A stretch of 64,000 nt of DNA from Ceriagrion tenellum (taxonomy: Eukaryota; Arthropoda; Insecta; Odonata; Coenagrionidae), in contig OY720639.1 of assembly GCA_963169105.1 (NCBI GenBank), positions 55,781,848 to 55,845,847 of the forward strand. The letters run 5' to 3'. Below the pieces are notes generated by a model that had not been told where the DNA came from, ran no database searches, and was given only the letters and a program-made list of their open reading frames with translations. Below are positions 1 through 10,184 of this stretch, piece by piece. How positions within the stretch are numbered: position 1 is the stretch's first letter; each line of letters starts with the position of its first letter. The position numbers and the translations under genes are program-made.

Positions 1-525
1 AAACAAATGATTTGTTAAGTGTATAGACCCTTTAAATCCAATTTGAGGAGAGAATGTAATGTGTATGTCTGTAAACCTAATTTACCATTGTATAAAAGGT
101 CTTTTCTGTACATGGGTGCAAAGGTTTTCAATGTACTGCCTGAAATTATAAAAAGAGAAAATGTTTTCACAAAGTTTCTTCGTTTAGTTAAAACTTGGCT
201 GTTTACACAAAAAAACATTGATACTCTATTCTAAGAATCAAAAATTGACTGCTTCTGTTTATTAGAGACTAGTATATATAATCTGCTAAACGCATAGTGG
301 TATTTTTGTCTTATTTTGCTGTCCATTAGAGACTGTATTATATAATGTCATGTACGCATAGTGTTTTGTTCAATTGTTTGTCTGGGTAACGCATGTTTTT
401 GTTTTTGAAGGTAGTCTTACCTCAGGAATAACCTTAAAGACTACCTAAATCTTTCATATTCGATATTAATGTAGTTGTGTACATTATTTGATTGAAGAAT
501 AAATAAATATCAAATATCAATTAAG
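1..525 (+). mobile_element. LINE 3' end (reverse transcriptase C-terminus plus 3' UTR)
   Basis: Positions 19-234 read as about 71 residues ending in a stop. They resemble the extreme C-terminus of Jockey/CR1-type reverse transcriptases: a lone Tyr-Lys-Arg-Ser-Phe segment, then Met-Gly-Ala-Lys-Val-Phe-Asn-Val-Leu-Pro, then a basic helix. About 290 bases of 3' UTR follow. The UTR holds two imperfect direct copies of a roughly 40-base segment (about 259-300 and 323-362) and ends in an AATAAATA-type A/T tail near 500-525. The 5' part is cut by the window edge. Family assignment is by pattern only. Confidence 0.6.
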
Positions 526-528
526 AAA

Positions 529-1020
529 AGTGAAATTTGTGCATTAAGGTGTCGTGACTGCCAAGGTGTCTATATGGGGCAAACCGCCCGTAATGTTTAT
601 ATTAGAGTCAAAGAACATCGACTAGTCTTCATGTACAACTGTGAACTCTTGAGTAATTTTGCCGAGCATTTTTTAATCAATGACCACCAGTAAGATTATA
701 ACCATATTACTTTTTTTCAAATTACAGACGTGAGCTTGACGGACTCTAGTAGCCAGAGATTTTAAAGACATTGTATCACCCTGATTTGAAGGTTTTTAAT
801 GAATATTTGTACCCGGCCTCCTCTCCCATCCTCATAGCCATCCCCCGCTTAGCCCTCCCAGTCCATCGAACATTCCTCCTCCTAATCTGACCTTCGACCC
901 CCACCTTTACATCCACCCTAATTGCCCATCCCCTCTTTCTATAGTCTTGTACGTAAGAGATTGAAAACGGGCGCAAACCACCTCAAGATGACACTACAGC
1001 GTAGACACCCGGGTCGCGTG
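529..1020 (+). mobile_element. Penelope-like element fragment (GIY-YIG endonuclease, C-terminal tail)
   Basis: In the frame starting at 529 the translation runs about 54 codons to a stop at 691-693. It contains C-x2-C followed by Gly-Val-Tyr-Met-Gly-Gln-Thr-x-Arg-Asn, then Val-Lys-Glu-His, then Ser-Asn-Phe-Ala-Glu-His. This order is the GIY-YIG nuclease signature of Penelope-like retroelements, which combine a telomerase-like reverse transcriptase with a C-terminal GIY-YIG nuclease. In another frame the reading resumes at about 775-835 (His-Pro-Asp-Leu-Lys-Val-Phe-Asn-Glu-Tyr), the usual spacer after the nuclease. At 984-1022 is a decayed hammerhead-like block, which belongs at the 3' end of such elements. 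The reverse transcriptase is missing, so this is a 5'-truncated dead copy. Confidence 0.7.
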
Positions 1021-1672
1021 TTTTTTATAAATTTGTTTTATTGTAAAAGTTACCTTTTAAATACTTCCTAGACGAAATACCGCCAATTACTTAAGAAAAG
1101 TGTTTCATTTACGTCATATTTGGCTGTGCTGCCGAGCAGGTGTAATTCAGACATGCAGCAGTTTGTCACTGTTCAGCGATCTGTTGCAGATATGTTTCTT
1201 TTACGATTAAGAAGGGTGGTTGCTGCGCGAACAATATAGAAAAAAGTTTTGCAATTTCGTAGTTCCTGGAATCTCGAGACAATACAAAGGGCTTCAAATG
1301 TGATCCAGGAGCAAGTATCAAACAACGTTGCATTTTTTTCTATTGGGAGACAAGTTTATAGGCTCAGTTGTTTCCTTGAAATGCGCTAAACATTCATGTT
1401 CGTTATATAAGTCATGTATTAATTTCCAATTTTTTGGTACGAAATACTCACAAATTGATTTTTTAAACAATTGTTGGCGGCTGTAAGTGACCGCTACGAG
1501 ATACCTCCAAACAATAGGTAGTAAATATAATTGCTCTTGTACTTTGAGTTGATGGCAGCAATTCAAGCAACGCGATCATGATCATTATGCAGAAAAAAGT
1601 ATTATCAGGCGGTGTGTAACGTGACAGGTTACCTCAAATGGTACGACGTTCTTCAGAAAACATCGATGTATA
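1021..1672. other. Unassigned AT-rich DNA
   Basis: I see no gene, RNA or clear repeat. Short open frames on both strands show no recognisable motif. Confidence 0.5.
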
Positions 1673-2287
1673 CTGAAGGTGGCATTGGCCTTATTGGTCA
1701 CTTATTTCTGATTTTCTGAAAACTTGAATTTAGCACCTATTTTAGAAGAGCGTTTAATAAACTGAGACGAAAATAAAATAGTATTTCCAGGATAGTTTTG
1801 CTGTAATTCAGCCTTGATTGTGGAGATTTTTAACATGGACTCACACGGAGATTGTATTACATAGGAAAAAATACCAATTTGAACTAGAAAACTTACTCAA
1901 GCTTTTCATTAAAATAGTTTATACCAAGCGAAAAGTTTTGGGATAATAAATATAAATGAAATATAGACACCAAAACGTCTACTTTTCAAAGTTATCTGTG
2001 AAATACCGTCGTATTTGAAGTTGAAATGCGTGTTCTATGCAAACGACGCTGCAGTCGGCTTCTATGGCTGGACAAATGTGGTCATAGATTAAAACAATAT
2101 AGAATTGAAGTAATAGATTAGATCAAATATATTCGTGGAAAGATCTGCATAATTCGACTTAATTTTGGTTTTAAATGGGTAACCCATTTCATCGGCGAAA
2201 ACATAATTGTTTATAAATCGAATAATTAAAAAATATTTAACTTAGTACTTTTCTTGACTGACAACGTGAAGCCAGAGCCGCCTTACG
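1673..2287. mobile_element. MITE, family M1, copy 1
   Basis: The left end (about 1675-1690, AAGGTGGCATTGGCC) is the inverted complement of the right end (2269-2286, GCCAGAGCCGCCTTA). The interior matches the interior of 14526-15068 in the same orientation, for example the shared CGGCTTCTATGGCTG near 2057 and GGTAACCCAT near 2178. There is no coding capacity, so it is a non-autonomous DNA transposon. The ends resemble TTAA-bounded piggyBac-type MITEs but are mutated here. Confidence 0.6.
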
Positions 2288-2329
2288 GAATACTCGGGAA
2301 GAAGTGTTGAGAGTACCATCCAGAGGACT

Positions 2330-2880
2330 CTGATTACTGCCTCTTTGATGTAGAGGCAATGTTGTGAGCTGGATTTAGAGAGAGAGAGGCACCCCAACCT
2401 TCTGATTTCTCTTGATTTGTCCCCAGTTCCAGATACGTATTGTTTGCGACGTTCGGCTAAAAGTGTCGTTATCCCAGATGTTTTTCGGCTCGTCGCAGGT
2501 GAAAGCGAAAGCCATCCGGGAATTCTCCGTTCACTCCCTCAGAGAGGACGGAATGGATAATCGTATATAAAGGGCTACTTGGTGGTTACACAGAGCTAGT
2601 TACTCTGCTCGGTCGACACGTCGTTCATCCCACGTCAAGAAATCCCGCTCCTTGGTAAGATCCGCCAGTCCTATTGGCCACTGGTACTCTCTCTCTCTCT
2701 CTCTAGGTTCATCTCTTGCTCCACGAGTATGATTCTCCGTTAGACGCCTTTTCATGTATGTGTGTGTGTATGTCTTTATGAGATTGTGAATTTCGATGAA
2801 AGTAATAAAGGCCAGTAAAGCCAATCTTTGTGTTCTTACTCTGCTCATCTCGGCGCCTTAGCAAGAACCCCTATTATTGT
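2330..2880 (+). mobile_element. LTR-like or promoter-like block (candidate solo LTR)
   Basis: A TATA-type sequence (GTATATAAAG, 2563-2572) lies about 25-30 bases before a possible start region (CACAGAGCTAGTTACTCTGC). An AATAAA signal (2805-2810) with downstream GT-rich sequence follows about 230 bases later. Promoter, short transcribed region and polyadenylation signal in this order is how the U3-R of an LTR looks. A (GA)n tract at 2378-2388 and a (CT)n tract at 2688-2704 lie inside. I could not define TG...CA ends, a target duplication or a primer-binding site, so this could also be a host promoter. Confidence 0.3.
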
Positions 2881-3890
2881 GTGACGGCGTCACGCGGCAG
2901 CGCCATTTCAGCAACTTCCTCCGTTGAGAGAATATCTACGTCCTCGAAGCGTAGGGAAGAATGACAAAAAAAGAAGCATAGCCATGCGTTTTAAGGACAA
3001 CATGGACCTGAATAGTGGGTCTTCAATGAATCAATCACCTTTGCAACTGAAAGAAATAAAATGAGGATACCGTTCTGGAAACATTCTTTCTCTCAATAGC
3101 ACCCGAGTGATGGGTGCGAACTCGCTCGGACTGTCTCTTCGTGCGAGTAACGGCCGGGAGTCGGCCAGGAATCCTTAGGTGGGGGGGGGGTTAATTCTGC
3201 ACTCGGGGGTGCCAGGGGAGAGCAGGGGGGTTGCGTGTCTCGCGTTTGGGGCGGTTGACTGGTCGTTTTGCCACCCAGTGGGTATTTATAATTGCGTGGC
3301 GGTGGTCCAGCCAGAGATTCCGGAACGACGTGCATTCGGAGGAGGAAGAGAGAGAGGGCGATCTGGAGACAAGAATGCACCGGGTCTCGGGTGCCAGGTT
3401 CATGAGATCTCAATCTATTCCCTCAGCGTAAGCGTCCCATTTGTACATCATCGCAGGGACGGCTGCCCTGGGCTCGGCGATGTTCATTTCTTGGTTTCGA
3501 CCATCGATGCGAAATGTATCGTGCGCTAGATGTGGATTCGGAGAAGTAACTTACTGGACACTATTGTACATATAACTACATCAAGGTCGTTCAATATCGA
3601 TTATGCTCTTTCTACGATATAGGTCTTCACAACGTACATAAATCCGCCATTAATGTGCAAATTTTTCTGTATTCTCCATAAGCATAGTACAGGTTGTTCG
3701 GCGTATTCCTTGATTTGGAAGTGCATTTTTATTCGAAATGACAACTTGTGCCGCATATATTCAGACTTCCTTCGGTGTGTTTTGGCATGATGATAAATGA
3801 TCAAATAGCACATTTATGGCGGACATGTGGTGGAAATGGTTGCAAATGTTGTATCGAAGGAAGAATACAATCGAGTTCGAACGACCTTGC
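2881..3890. other. Unassigned DNA with poly-G tract
   Basis: It begins near a GC-rich palindrome (GTGACGGCGTCAC at about 2881) and holds a run of ten G at 3181-3190. Overlapping open frames on both strands near 3100-3530 come from GC-rich composition and show no domain. Nothing else is recognised. Confidence 0.4.
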
Positions 3891-3891
3891 G

Positions 3892-4140
3892 TCTACATAT
3901 TACCCCGAAAGCCGACTCTAGGGTGTTTTGCAGGGGATGAATTATCACCAACGTTGGCTATAATGCACAAGTAACGTTCTCCAATATTCACTGCACTTAA
4001 GTTATGCTGCGAATGGCAATGCTACTAAAACTATTTTTACTCATGTGTATTGGAACTGCGTTTACGAGATACAGGAGTCAAGAAGGGGCATACATATGCA
4101 TACTACACTGCAAGCCGCATCATGGGTGTGGCAGGGGTTG
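3892..4140 (-). mobile_element. LINE 3' tails (family A2), two pieces
   Basis: Positions 3892-4065 share word order with the 3' tail at 43240-43380 (TACATATTACCC, then GTGTTTTGCAGGGG / GTGTTTGGCAGGGG, then TGAATTATCACC). A second short tail start (ACTGCAAGCCGC, GTGTGGCAGGGG) lies at about 4105-4140. Both read 3'-to-5' on the plus strand, so the elements face left. No coding part survives. Confidence 0.55.
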
Positions 4141-5076
4141 TTAAGGTATTAAGAATGAGGTTTTGGGAGGTAGAATGGTGAACGAATTTTGTACATATCT
4201 GTTCGTCAATCTATCTCTCTTAGTTTATCGCTTCTGTTGGACCTAGAAATGTAGTTTGGCGTAAAAATGATATTCTCTATGTCACCCTGAAACACAAATC
4301 TTGTGCATATTAGACATACACGATTGATATAAATCCTTTATATTTTTTTAGAAATTTAGTATTCAAAATTAACTGTGAATGGTTTTTTAACTTTAATTTT
4401 TCTCTTGTGTACAGTGGCATTTTCTTTCTTCGAAAACCAGCGGAAGTCCCCCAGCATTGCTGGATCCCACCGCTATAGTTAATGTGTTTCCATTGCTTCA
4501 AATTCTCCAAGAAAACTCGTTCATTAGGATTAAGTTCGATGCCAAGTTCGTGTATTAAACCAGCAACGTCGGAGCAAACACAAGTGCAACCTTTCCTTTG
4601 AAAAAAGATGAGAGTTAATCATTTATTTTTCTAAATGAAATTATGTTCGTTTTCACACCAAGCAGATTCCATTCTCGCAGTCGTTTCCCTAAAAGTTCAG
4701 CTTTACGTTTGAACGAATACGAATCACGTACCAAGTTGTTAATTGATGCTGAGACATATTTCATTTGAGACACTGTACTTGAATGTGGGGTCATTACTTT
4801 CCTCGAATATGTCTCATAGTATCCTTATTGTAAAGAATATTTTGTACTATAATGTAATTATTTAATTTGTACGACACTTTTCACAGCTTTGCTGCATCTT
4901 CAAGTGCAATTGTTCGTGTAATATTTATTTATTAATTGTTGTGGTAGTTACGTGTGATGCGGGAGGGGGAATCGTGGAGAAAAACTAACTTTTGGAATGA
5001 ATGAATGAAAACGAATATATCGATCTAGGACTTGATGTTCTCTAAGACCAGGAAACAAATTACATTATAAGTACTT
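4141..5076. other. Unassigned AT-rich DNA
   Basis: I see nothing recognisable. Open frames are short and without motif. Confidence 0.4.
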
Positions 5077-5210
5077 ACGTACATACCCATCACGCGGTTC
5101 CCTTCCGGGTTAGGCATAGTCAAAATGTTTCACTCATTAATACATAATTGTACACCTAACTCTGCTTCAATAATTTCCTCCATACTGGCCTATCCTTGCA
5201 AATTACTTAA
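5077..5210 (-). mobile_element. LINE family C, 3' UTR fragment
   Basis: This is the inverted counterpart of the 3' UTR at about 24905-25040. Shared words include TACACCTAACTCTGCTTCAA, TTTCCTCCATACTG and GTTCCCTTCCGGG. Only the 3' end is present, the usual result of 5' truncation. Confidence 0.7.
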
Positions 5211-5351
5211 TGAAAACAATAATATACACGACTTATTATTGTGAGGAATCACCACGATCGGTATAAAGACAATGATGAGCAAGCAATGGCAAAAACCCAG
5301 CAGATAGAAAAATATAGAAAGAAAGATACATTTGATAAAGTGGCACATGAA

Positions 5352-6409
5352 ATATTAGGCATTCAGTAGAGGGTATTTCAGAAATTGAATCATATTACCT
5401 GAAATGATTTGTGAAATCAGTTTATCAGATGAGATGAATAGTAAAGGAAATTTACGTCAGTTCACTTAGGTGGTTTTCGACATTTGTTGACGAAAACATA
5501 CAAATATATCATACTAGCGGAAGGTACCCGTGGAAATTCAACGGATGTGGAAAACATTGAACTTATTTTATTCTATCGATAAAAATCGAATTATATCGAT
5601 ATATATATCGCGCAGAATGAATTTCTTGTGGATTCTTCTATTTCAATTAATGCGTTCTGGGCCTATATTCTCCATGTATCCAGATGAGGTTCGGCTTCAA
5701 CAATGCCATGGGTCGTAAAGGGGACAGCGTACCAAAAACGCTGATTTTTTTAAAGCAATTTTACGATCGTTTTTTTCGAAATTTAAAGTAAATCAGTAGA
5801 AAAACAAAAGTCGGTTGCAAGAATAAGAATGGGTATTTATTTTTCTTTCCAATGGTCTTTTTTGCGACTTTGTAGGACCATATTAGGCATTCAGTAGAGG
5901 GTATTTCAGAAATTGAATCATATTACCTGAAATGATTTATGAAATCAGTTTATCAGATGAGATGAATAGTAAAGGAAATTTACGTCAGTTCACTTAGGTG
6001 GTTTTCGACATTTGTTGACGAAAACATACAAATATATCATACTAGCGGAAGGTACCCGTGGAAATTCAACGGATGTGGAAAACATTGAACTTATTTTATT
6101 CTATCGATAAGAATCGAATTATATCGATATATATATCGCGCAGAATGAATTTCTTGTGGATTCTTCTATTTCAATTAATGCGTTCTGGGCCTATATTCTC
6201 CATATATCCAGATGAGGTTCGGCTTCAACAATGCCATGGGTCGTAAAGGGGACAGCGTACCAAAAACGCTGATTTTTTTAAAGCAATTTTACGATCGTTT
6301 TTTTCGAAATTTAAAGTAAATCAGTAGAAAAACAAAAGTCGGTTGCAAGAATAAGAATGGGTATTTATTTTTCTTTCCAATGGTCTTTTTTGCGACTTTG
6401 TAGGACCAT
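5352..6409. repeat. Tandem duplication, two 528-bp units
   Basis: Unit 1 (5353-5880) and unit 2 (5881-6408) are head-to-tail. Only three substitutions are seen by eye: GATTTGTG/GATTTATG, AAAAATCG/AAGAATCG and CCATGTAT/CCATATAT. The shared boundary word is TAGGACCAT joined to ATTAGGC. Each unit contains a small palindromic ATCGAT/ATATATAT cluster and a 62-codon open frame that I regard as chance. The near-identity implies a very recent duplication or a two-copy satellite seed. Confidence 0.95.
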
Positions 6410-7140
6410 TATCTCTAATTTAAATATGCAAAAGAAATAAGGTCTGCATACCAGAAAAACGAACTATACTTTTATTTATTACGTGAACGCTTTTACTCGT
6501 CTGGAGTCGAACTGGAGGCCATTAGGCAAACAATAAGTAGCTATAAACCTTCGGAGTGACATAATAAATCGTGTTACGAAGTTTTACGTAATTCCGTGTA
6601 GTGGTTTGGTAGTTATAACCGACTGCACAATCTCACTTTCATTTTTATAGATAAGATAGAAGATTTCATTAAACTGTTTATATTTTGGAGGGAAAGTAAA
6701 GAAACACAGATGAAGGGCTCCTCGGGTGGGAAAGGTTATAATTCAACAAAGAAATTTTGTCAGGAAAGGAGATGGGAGGGGGTGCCGAAAAAAGAGCTCA
6801 TTACGAAGGTTGCTTGACTGTTAAATAATATTAATTTGTTCCAAAGCATCCATCCTCGAACCTTTTGCGAGATTGTGTAAATTTCTGGATGAAATTCACT
6901 TACATGATTATTTTTAAGCTGATGAAACGACGCCTGATGTCAAGTTTATGTCTGTCTTTTGTTCACTCTGGGCCGTTACAATAGCTGCAGACATTTCTAT
7001 GCTCTCCCTTTTTCAGTGGTGGGTTAGGTGTTGAAAGTCCTTCTCCAGGAGGACCTGGCCTGTTTGCCTCCTGGAAAAGGCAAGTTTGGATGGCTAATTG
7101 TGTGTTTCAACTCTTTTGAGCAGCCTTTTATGTTTGTAAG
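6410..7140. other. Unassigned DNA
   Basis: No gene is seen. A 9-bp hairpin (TCCAGGAGG / CCTCCTGGA, about 7046-7078) is the only structure noted. Confidence 0.4.
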
Positions 7141-7145
7141 GCATA

Positions 7146-7415
7146 AGAGCAATCATTTACTTACTGTCCATTGAAAAAGTTTAGTCCGTTGAGTTTAGGA
7201 AGCCGTATCTTCAAATAGGGTCTATAAATTTTAAGGAAATGAAATGCATTTGATACAATAATTATTTATACGTTTATGAATGCATGCAGAAATTTTTACT
7301 ATCCTTACCAGTTCCTTCACGATATTTTATATGAAAAAAGATCCTGTTTTCGGCGCTCAAAATCCGATGGCCCGATTTTATGTTATCGCCATTCTCTTAA
7401 TATTTAGGACAGATT
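7146..7415. mobile_element. Half copy of the foldback element found at 32.9 kb
   Basis: It starts TGTCCATTGAAAAAGTTTAG, TCCGTTGAGTTTAGGA, matching the terminal repeat at 32891. It continues with a diverged version of the reverse complement of about 33690-33800, with shared words TTTTCGGCGCTCAAAA, TTACGATATTTT-like and TATCGCCATTCTC. Only one end is present, so it is a truncated, older copy. Confidence 0.65.
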
Positions 7416-7846
7416 ACCAGAAAAGTAACCGTTATCTACTGGTAGATGTAGTGAATTACTTTTCTGAGAGTAATTTTTACTTGTAATGGATTATTTTTTA
7501 TTTATGTGATTTTAATCTGGCGTGATTATATTTTGTCGGTGTATTACCCAGCCCTAGCCATTACCTTTCAGAACCTTCGATCGACGAGTTTTTTTTTGTT
7601 TCCTAAATCAAAGTTTCTCTTTCCATGTATCCGGCCCAAAATATTAGTCGTTCGCCATTTACTTTTATCATATCTAATATTATGTCGAGAAAATTACAAA
7701 ACGCGTATGCTCTGGGTAAGGATGCGGGATAAGAGATAATGTGATTATCCTTATCAAATCTATGCATCTTGAACGCAACGACGAACTAATCGCACTACAC
7801 CTAGCAACTAACCTTGTCTGATCCGATAATATCACAGAAAAAAATG
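7416..7846. other. Unassigned flank of tRNA-Glu
   Basis: No feature is seen apart from the T-rich terminator for the minus-strand tRNA, which is the A run at 7838-7844. Confidence 0.4.
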
Positions 7847-7918
7847 TTCCCATGCCGGGAATCGAACCCGGGCCTTCTGGGTGAAAGCCAGATATCCTAG
7901 CCACTAGACCACATGGGA
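7847..7918 (-). tRNA. tRNA-Glu, anticodon TTC
   Basis: This is a complete 72-nt cloverleaf. The acceptor TCCCATG pairs with CATGGGA, and the discriminator base is A. The D-arm region is TGGTCTAGTGGCTAGGA (A box). The anticodon loop CTTTCAC carries TTC (plus-strand positions 7883-7885). The T arm is CCGGG-TTCGATT-CCCGG (B box GGTTCGATTCC). There is no intron. A run of T follows the 3' end on the minus strand, as expected for RNA polymerase III termination. It reads as an intact nuclear gene for glutamate decoding of GAA/GAG. Confidence 0.95.
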
Positions 7919-9170
7919 GCGGTGATAAGTGGTAGCCGTGGTTATAAGATAACTCGCTTCGCTCGGTAGCTTCACCCCCGGAACGGCTTCGCCGTTGCAA
8001 TTTGGGTTATAAAAAATATTCCCTGAAAAAAATGGTTTACTTACAAGGGTTTACAGCGTCGAAATCCGTTTTGAAGAGTTTTACGTTGGTGTTCCGTTTG
8101 AGCATCCTCCATTTTGAAAAACGCAGGCGTTGTGGTTATTAAAGTTTGCGTACGGACTGTGAAAACACAATTTTCGAATTGGACCACATGTAACTTCGAA
8201 ACTACGGGGCGTAGAAAGCACCATTATCAATAGAAGGGCAAGTTTATTTCTAGCTTTATATCATGGGGGGATGGGTTATTTTCGTTATGTTTTGCGAAAC
8301 AAAACTACCCGTCTACCTTCGACTACGCAGTAGGCCAGGAGAACTGCAAAAAGAAAATTAAAAAGAAAAATTGAGCGTGTGAATTATATACCGTTCAGTC
8401 GCTAGTGCGGGAAAACTTCCGAAAAGTCCTAAATTATACCTAGATTTTGATTTCTAGGGCTCATATCGAAGCAAGCAATAACGATAACGACACAAAGTCA
8501 ACGACCTAATTAAGAAAATTCATTCCTTAGCCAAACTTGTGAAAAGCAGTCGTTTCAGGCGGTATGTAAAGGCGCATAAAACTCTAAACGTTGAAGGCCA
8601 TATATCCACTAGTAAAGACATGACGGGCATTTCGCAGGGATTAAATATGGTATCATTTTCATATCGTCCCATTTTGGGGATTGTTCGTGAAATTAATATG
8701 AGAGATAGAGAAAAGGTAATGATGTAATCATATTTACCATTTTAGTAGCGACAAGATGAATTTCTAACGTCATCAAAATACTAAACCGTTCAGAAGCAAC
8801 ACACGAAATACCAGAAACTTGCGCGTATATATAGAGGATACCGTTGGTATTTCCGAGTTCCGTGTAGTGAAATCCTTTAATTCTTACGTATAGATAATCA
8901 ACATGTTATGTTCCATTTTGGTCAGGATAATGTCAAAATTGACTAGTATCCAGATGTTCACAACTATGCAAATTGATACTTTGAACAGTTTTACTCTTAT
9001 TTGATACACCGTTTTCAGATTTAAGAGCATCAAAACTGTTTTGCTCATGGAAGTTTTGTACCATAGAATTACACAGCTAGCTGTATCTCGATGTGAATTG
9101 CCTTTTTTAGGTCATCCTTCCGTTTAAACATAAAATAGGTGTTATTCCCAAATGAATATTAGGAAACAAA
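7919..9170. other. Unassigned DNA
   Basis: No gene, RNA or repeat is recognised in these 1.25 kb. Confidence 0.4.
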
Positions 9171-9174
9171 TGAT

Positions 9175-9945
9175 TTATTTGCTCACGTTGTTGTGTCTTT
9201 TACCAGCAAACTTATATTTTGTCTTAATTTTTTAACGCAGTCATGTAATTGAATAGAATTTATTCTCCCAAGACCATACAAACGTGTGTAGGTATAGGAT
9301 TCGTCATTTACAAATGCAAAAAATGTTTTGTCCAGTACAAAAAATAAAATGTATATACATATTTTAATACAGATACTACATTCAACTGTCCAGCAATTTG
9401 TTTTTACATACAAATATAGGCCAAGTCAAGACACTATTAATACAAGTTATAATTGCTGCATAAATTCGTCAACTGAGTAGGAGATATTTCCTTGTAAATA
9501 TTGATTAAGTGCATATTTGAATGCACTTAACGATTCACAGTTTCTTATTTCAATTGGTAACTTGTTATATAGTATAAGGCCCATATTTTTTGGTCCTAGT
9601 GCAGCATTTCTAGTCCTGACGTAAGTTTGTTGTAGGTTTGCAGCACTCCTTGTGTTATAACTGTGATAAAAGTCATTTCGGCTATAACTACTGAGATTCA
9701 GTTTAGTACAGGTGATTGCAGCATATATACTATAGACACATGGAAGAGGCAGGAAGCAAAGTTTTTTAAAAAGAGGGCGACATGGTACATTGAAGGGTAG
9801 AATACACATAAGTCGAACAATTCCTTTCTGTACTGTAAATATAACACAAGCCTTTGGTGAAGAACCCCTGAAAAGAATTGTATAGATCGTAATAATCGTA
9901 AATTTATGGCACCCAATGCGATTTAATTGCAGCACCGACATGGAA
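9175..9945 (-). mobile_element. LINE 3' half: reverse transcriptase C-terminus and 3' UTR
   Basis: The minus-strand frame 9941-9447 encodes about 160 residues. The last 80 look like a Jockey/CR1-type C-terminus: Tyr-Asn-Thr-Arg-Ser-Ala, then Leu-Gly-Pro-Lys-Asn-Met-Gly-Leu-Ile-Leu-Tyr-Asn-Lys-Leu-Pro, then Phe-Lys-Tyr-Ala-Leu-Asn-Gln-Tyr-Leu. The 3' UTR runs to about 9175. Pieces of the same element (9190-9250 and 9900-9925) recur joined together at 10740-10845, inside the inverted-repeat element next door, as an internally deleted copy. There is no YxDD catalytic segment, so this copy is 5'-truncated. Confidence 0.7.
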
Positions 9946-10184
9946 CCAGCCCGCAGATTATAAACAAGTCTTTATTCCATTCATGAATTAAATGTTAACT
10001 GTAGTAAACCCATTAATACTTATATTAACCCTTTCTGCCGCTGACGGCCATGATTACATATGGTAATGCAAATCGCTCATAGGGAGACTGCTAAAGAGGT
10101 AACTGTATTGTAACCTTCATTCTTGATGTACAGTCGAAAAAACCGTGAAATATCCGTTATTAGCAACCCCCGGCGAAAATTAAC

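Noticed and set aside
3093..3529. Open frames on both strands around the poly-G tract
   Set aside because: Mutually overlapping in four frames, GC-driven, no domain or splice signals.
5530..6246. Two near-identical 62-codon frames
   Set aside because: They are duplicated with the 528-bp tandem unit. Short, no motif, no codon signal.
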